This document shows positions 5,346 through 5,785 of a stretch of 5,785 nt of DNA, one piece after another. The notes beneath the pieces were generated by a model that had not been told where the DNA came from, did no database searches, and worked only from the letters and a program-made list of their open reading frames with translations. How positions within the stretch are numbered: position 1 is the first letter of the stretch; the number at the start of each line of letters is the position of its first letter. Made by a program: the position numbers and the translations under genes. Origin of the DNA: Chthoniobacterales bacterium (GTDB lineage: Bacteria > Verrucomicrobiota > Verrucomicrobiia > Chthoniobacterales > UBA10450). The DNA lies in contig JAICXG010000179.1 of assembly GCA_025980625.1 (NCBI GenBank), positions 1 to 5,785 on the forward strand. Direction: 5' to 3'.

Positions 5346-5741
5346 CTATGCCGCGCGGGCAAGAGCCGCCTCGGGTTGAAAAAGCACTGCGTTGATCATG
5401 AATCGCCGCACGCCATAAGGCACCGGCCATTCACATACATCACCCACGCACCGGCCCAGGAGGGCTGCACCTAACGAACTAAAGACTGACACTCTGCCCT
5501 TTTCCATATCGGCCTCGACTGGATAAACCAGGGTCAGGTTCAATCGCTCGCCACTCGCCAGCTCGACGATTTCAGCGTGGCTGTTCATGGTGATCAAGTC
5601 ACGAGGCACCTGACCCGCGGGAATAAGTCTGGCCCGCGCCAGCCTGTCTTGGAGTGAGCGCATTTTGCCGGCCCTGGCAGTGAGTTTCCTCGCCGCCGCG
5701 ATCGCCGCACCAAGCTCCTGATGATCAGCCGCGCTGATCAT
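5346..5741 (-). CDS. rnk: Rnk family / GreA-GreB C-terminal domain protein
   Basis: At least 131 residues, close to the roughly 136 of E. coli Rnk. It has a short helical N-terminal part (about 8-38, Ala/Arg-rich) and the FKBP-like C-terminal domain shared with GreA/GreB. Diagnostic strings are ITMNSHAEIVEL (50-61), LTLVYPVEAD (69-78) and SVFSSLGAALLGRCVGD (85-101), which parallel VTMNSRVKF, TLVYP and SVMAPVGAALLG in Rnk. Rnk proteins bind RNA polymerase in the manner of Gre factors and affect nucleoside-diphosphate kinase levels; the short coiled coil makes transcript-cleavage activity unlikely. The frame is open to the right edge with no start codon upstream of ATG 5741, and the preceding residues (PARPAEAPV) look natural. 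The true start may therefore be outside the window, although AGAGG lies about 8 nt before this ATG. Confidence 0.85.
   Translation of the reverse strand: MISAADHQELGAAIAAARKLTARAGKMRSLQDRLARARLIPAGQVPRDLITMNSHAEIVELASGERLNLTLVYPVEADMEKGRVSVFSSLGAALLGRCVGDVCEWPVPYGVRRFMINAVLFQPEAALARAA
5721..5741. repeat. Perfect 9-bp inverted repeat covering the Rnk-like start codon
   Basis: ATGATCAGC (5721-5729) is the exact reverse complement of GCTGATCAT (5733-5741), with a 3-nt centre CGC. The right arm ends on the ATG of the Rnk-like gene, so the first seven codons (M-I-S-A-A-D-H) form the palindrome. It could be an operator, an mRNA hairpin hiding the start codon, or a coincidence within coding sequence. 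Confidence 0.5.
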
Positions 5742-5743
5742 AA

Positions 5744-5768
5744 CCGGCGCCTCTGCAGGCCGCGCCGG
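5744..5768. repeat. Perfect 7-bp GC-rich inverted repeat just upstream of the Rnk-like ATG
   Basis: CCGGCGC (5744-5750) and GCGCCGG (5762-5768) are exact reverse complements separated by 11 nt. In the minus-strand transcript the AGAGG that could serve as ribosome site falls partly in the loop and partly in the stem, two bases before the start codon. With the adjacent start-codon palindrome this makes two back-to-back hairpins. If translation starts further upstream, both lie inside the coding region. Confidence 0.4.
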
Positions 5769-5785
5769 CTGCCCTCTCTCCGCGA

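Noticed and set aside
5591..5603. GTGATCAAGTCAC inverted repeat
   Set aside because: It lies within the conserved coding region of the Rnk-like gene (around ITMN); amino-acid constraint explains it.

Overview
The window is bacterial, gene-dense and GC-rich, with compact intergenic gaps. No rRNA, tRNA, CRISPR array, transposase or long repeat is visible. The lineage cannot be fixed from it. A decarboxylating glutaryl-CoA dehydrogenase, an NnrS protein and a perfect FNR-type box point to a metabolically flexible, probably facultatively anaerobic or denitrification-capable environmental bacterium. A soil Verrucomicrobiota, Acidobacteriota or Proteobacteria member would all fit; this is an impression, not a result.

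Layout, left to right. A plus-strand gene entering from the left edge ends at 112 and is followed by a probable intrinsic terminator (117-151). It converges on a minus-strand series that transcribes right to left: hemerythrin-like double-domain protein (3881-2886), a candidate 34-residue ORF (2863-2759), glutaryl-CoA dehydrogenase gcdH (2756-1599), a candidate 60-residue protein (1546-1364), and an orphan membrane sensor histidine kinase (1288-155). The gaps are 22, 2, 52 and 75 nt, so these could be one transcript. At 3882-4088 lies a divergent intergenic region, and to its right the plus-strand nnrS gene (4089-5306). nnrS converges on a minus-strand Rnk/GreA-C-type gene (5741-5346) whose frame stays open to the right edge.

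The most informative element is a perfect FNR/Anr/Dnr/NnrR-type palindrome, TTGAT-CTAA-ATCAA, at 4048-4061 between the hemerythrin and nnrS genes. NnrS is a heme/copper membrane protein tied to nitric-oxide stress and denitrification, and hemerythrin folds bind O2 or NO or repair NO-damaged iron centres. A divergent low-oxygen/NO-responsive unit is therefore a reasonable reading. A -10-like CATAAT at 4085-4090 sits at class-II spacing from the box but overlaps the first nnrS ATG, suggesting that translation starts at a later ATG (4149 or 4170).

Other points of interest are: the hemerythrin-like protein is an internal duplication in which the first copy has lost several metal ligands; three small ORFs fill gaps between recognised genes; the kinase GTG overlaps the stop of a four-codon ORF; and two perfect inverted repeats lie on either side of the Rnk-like start codon.
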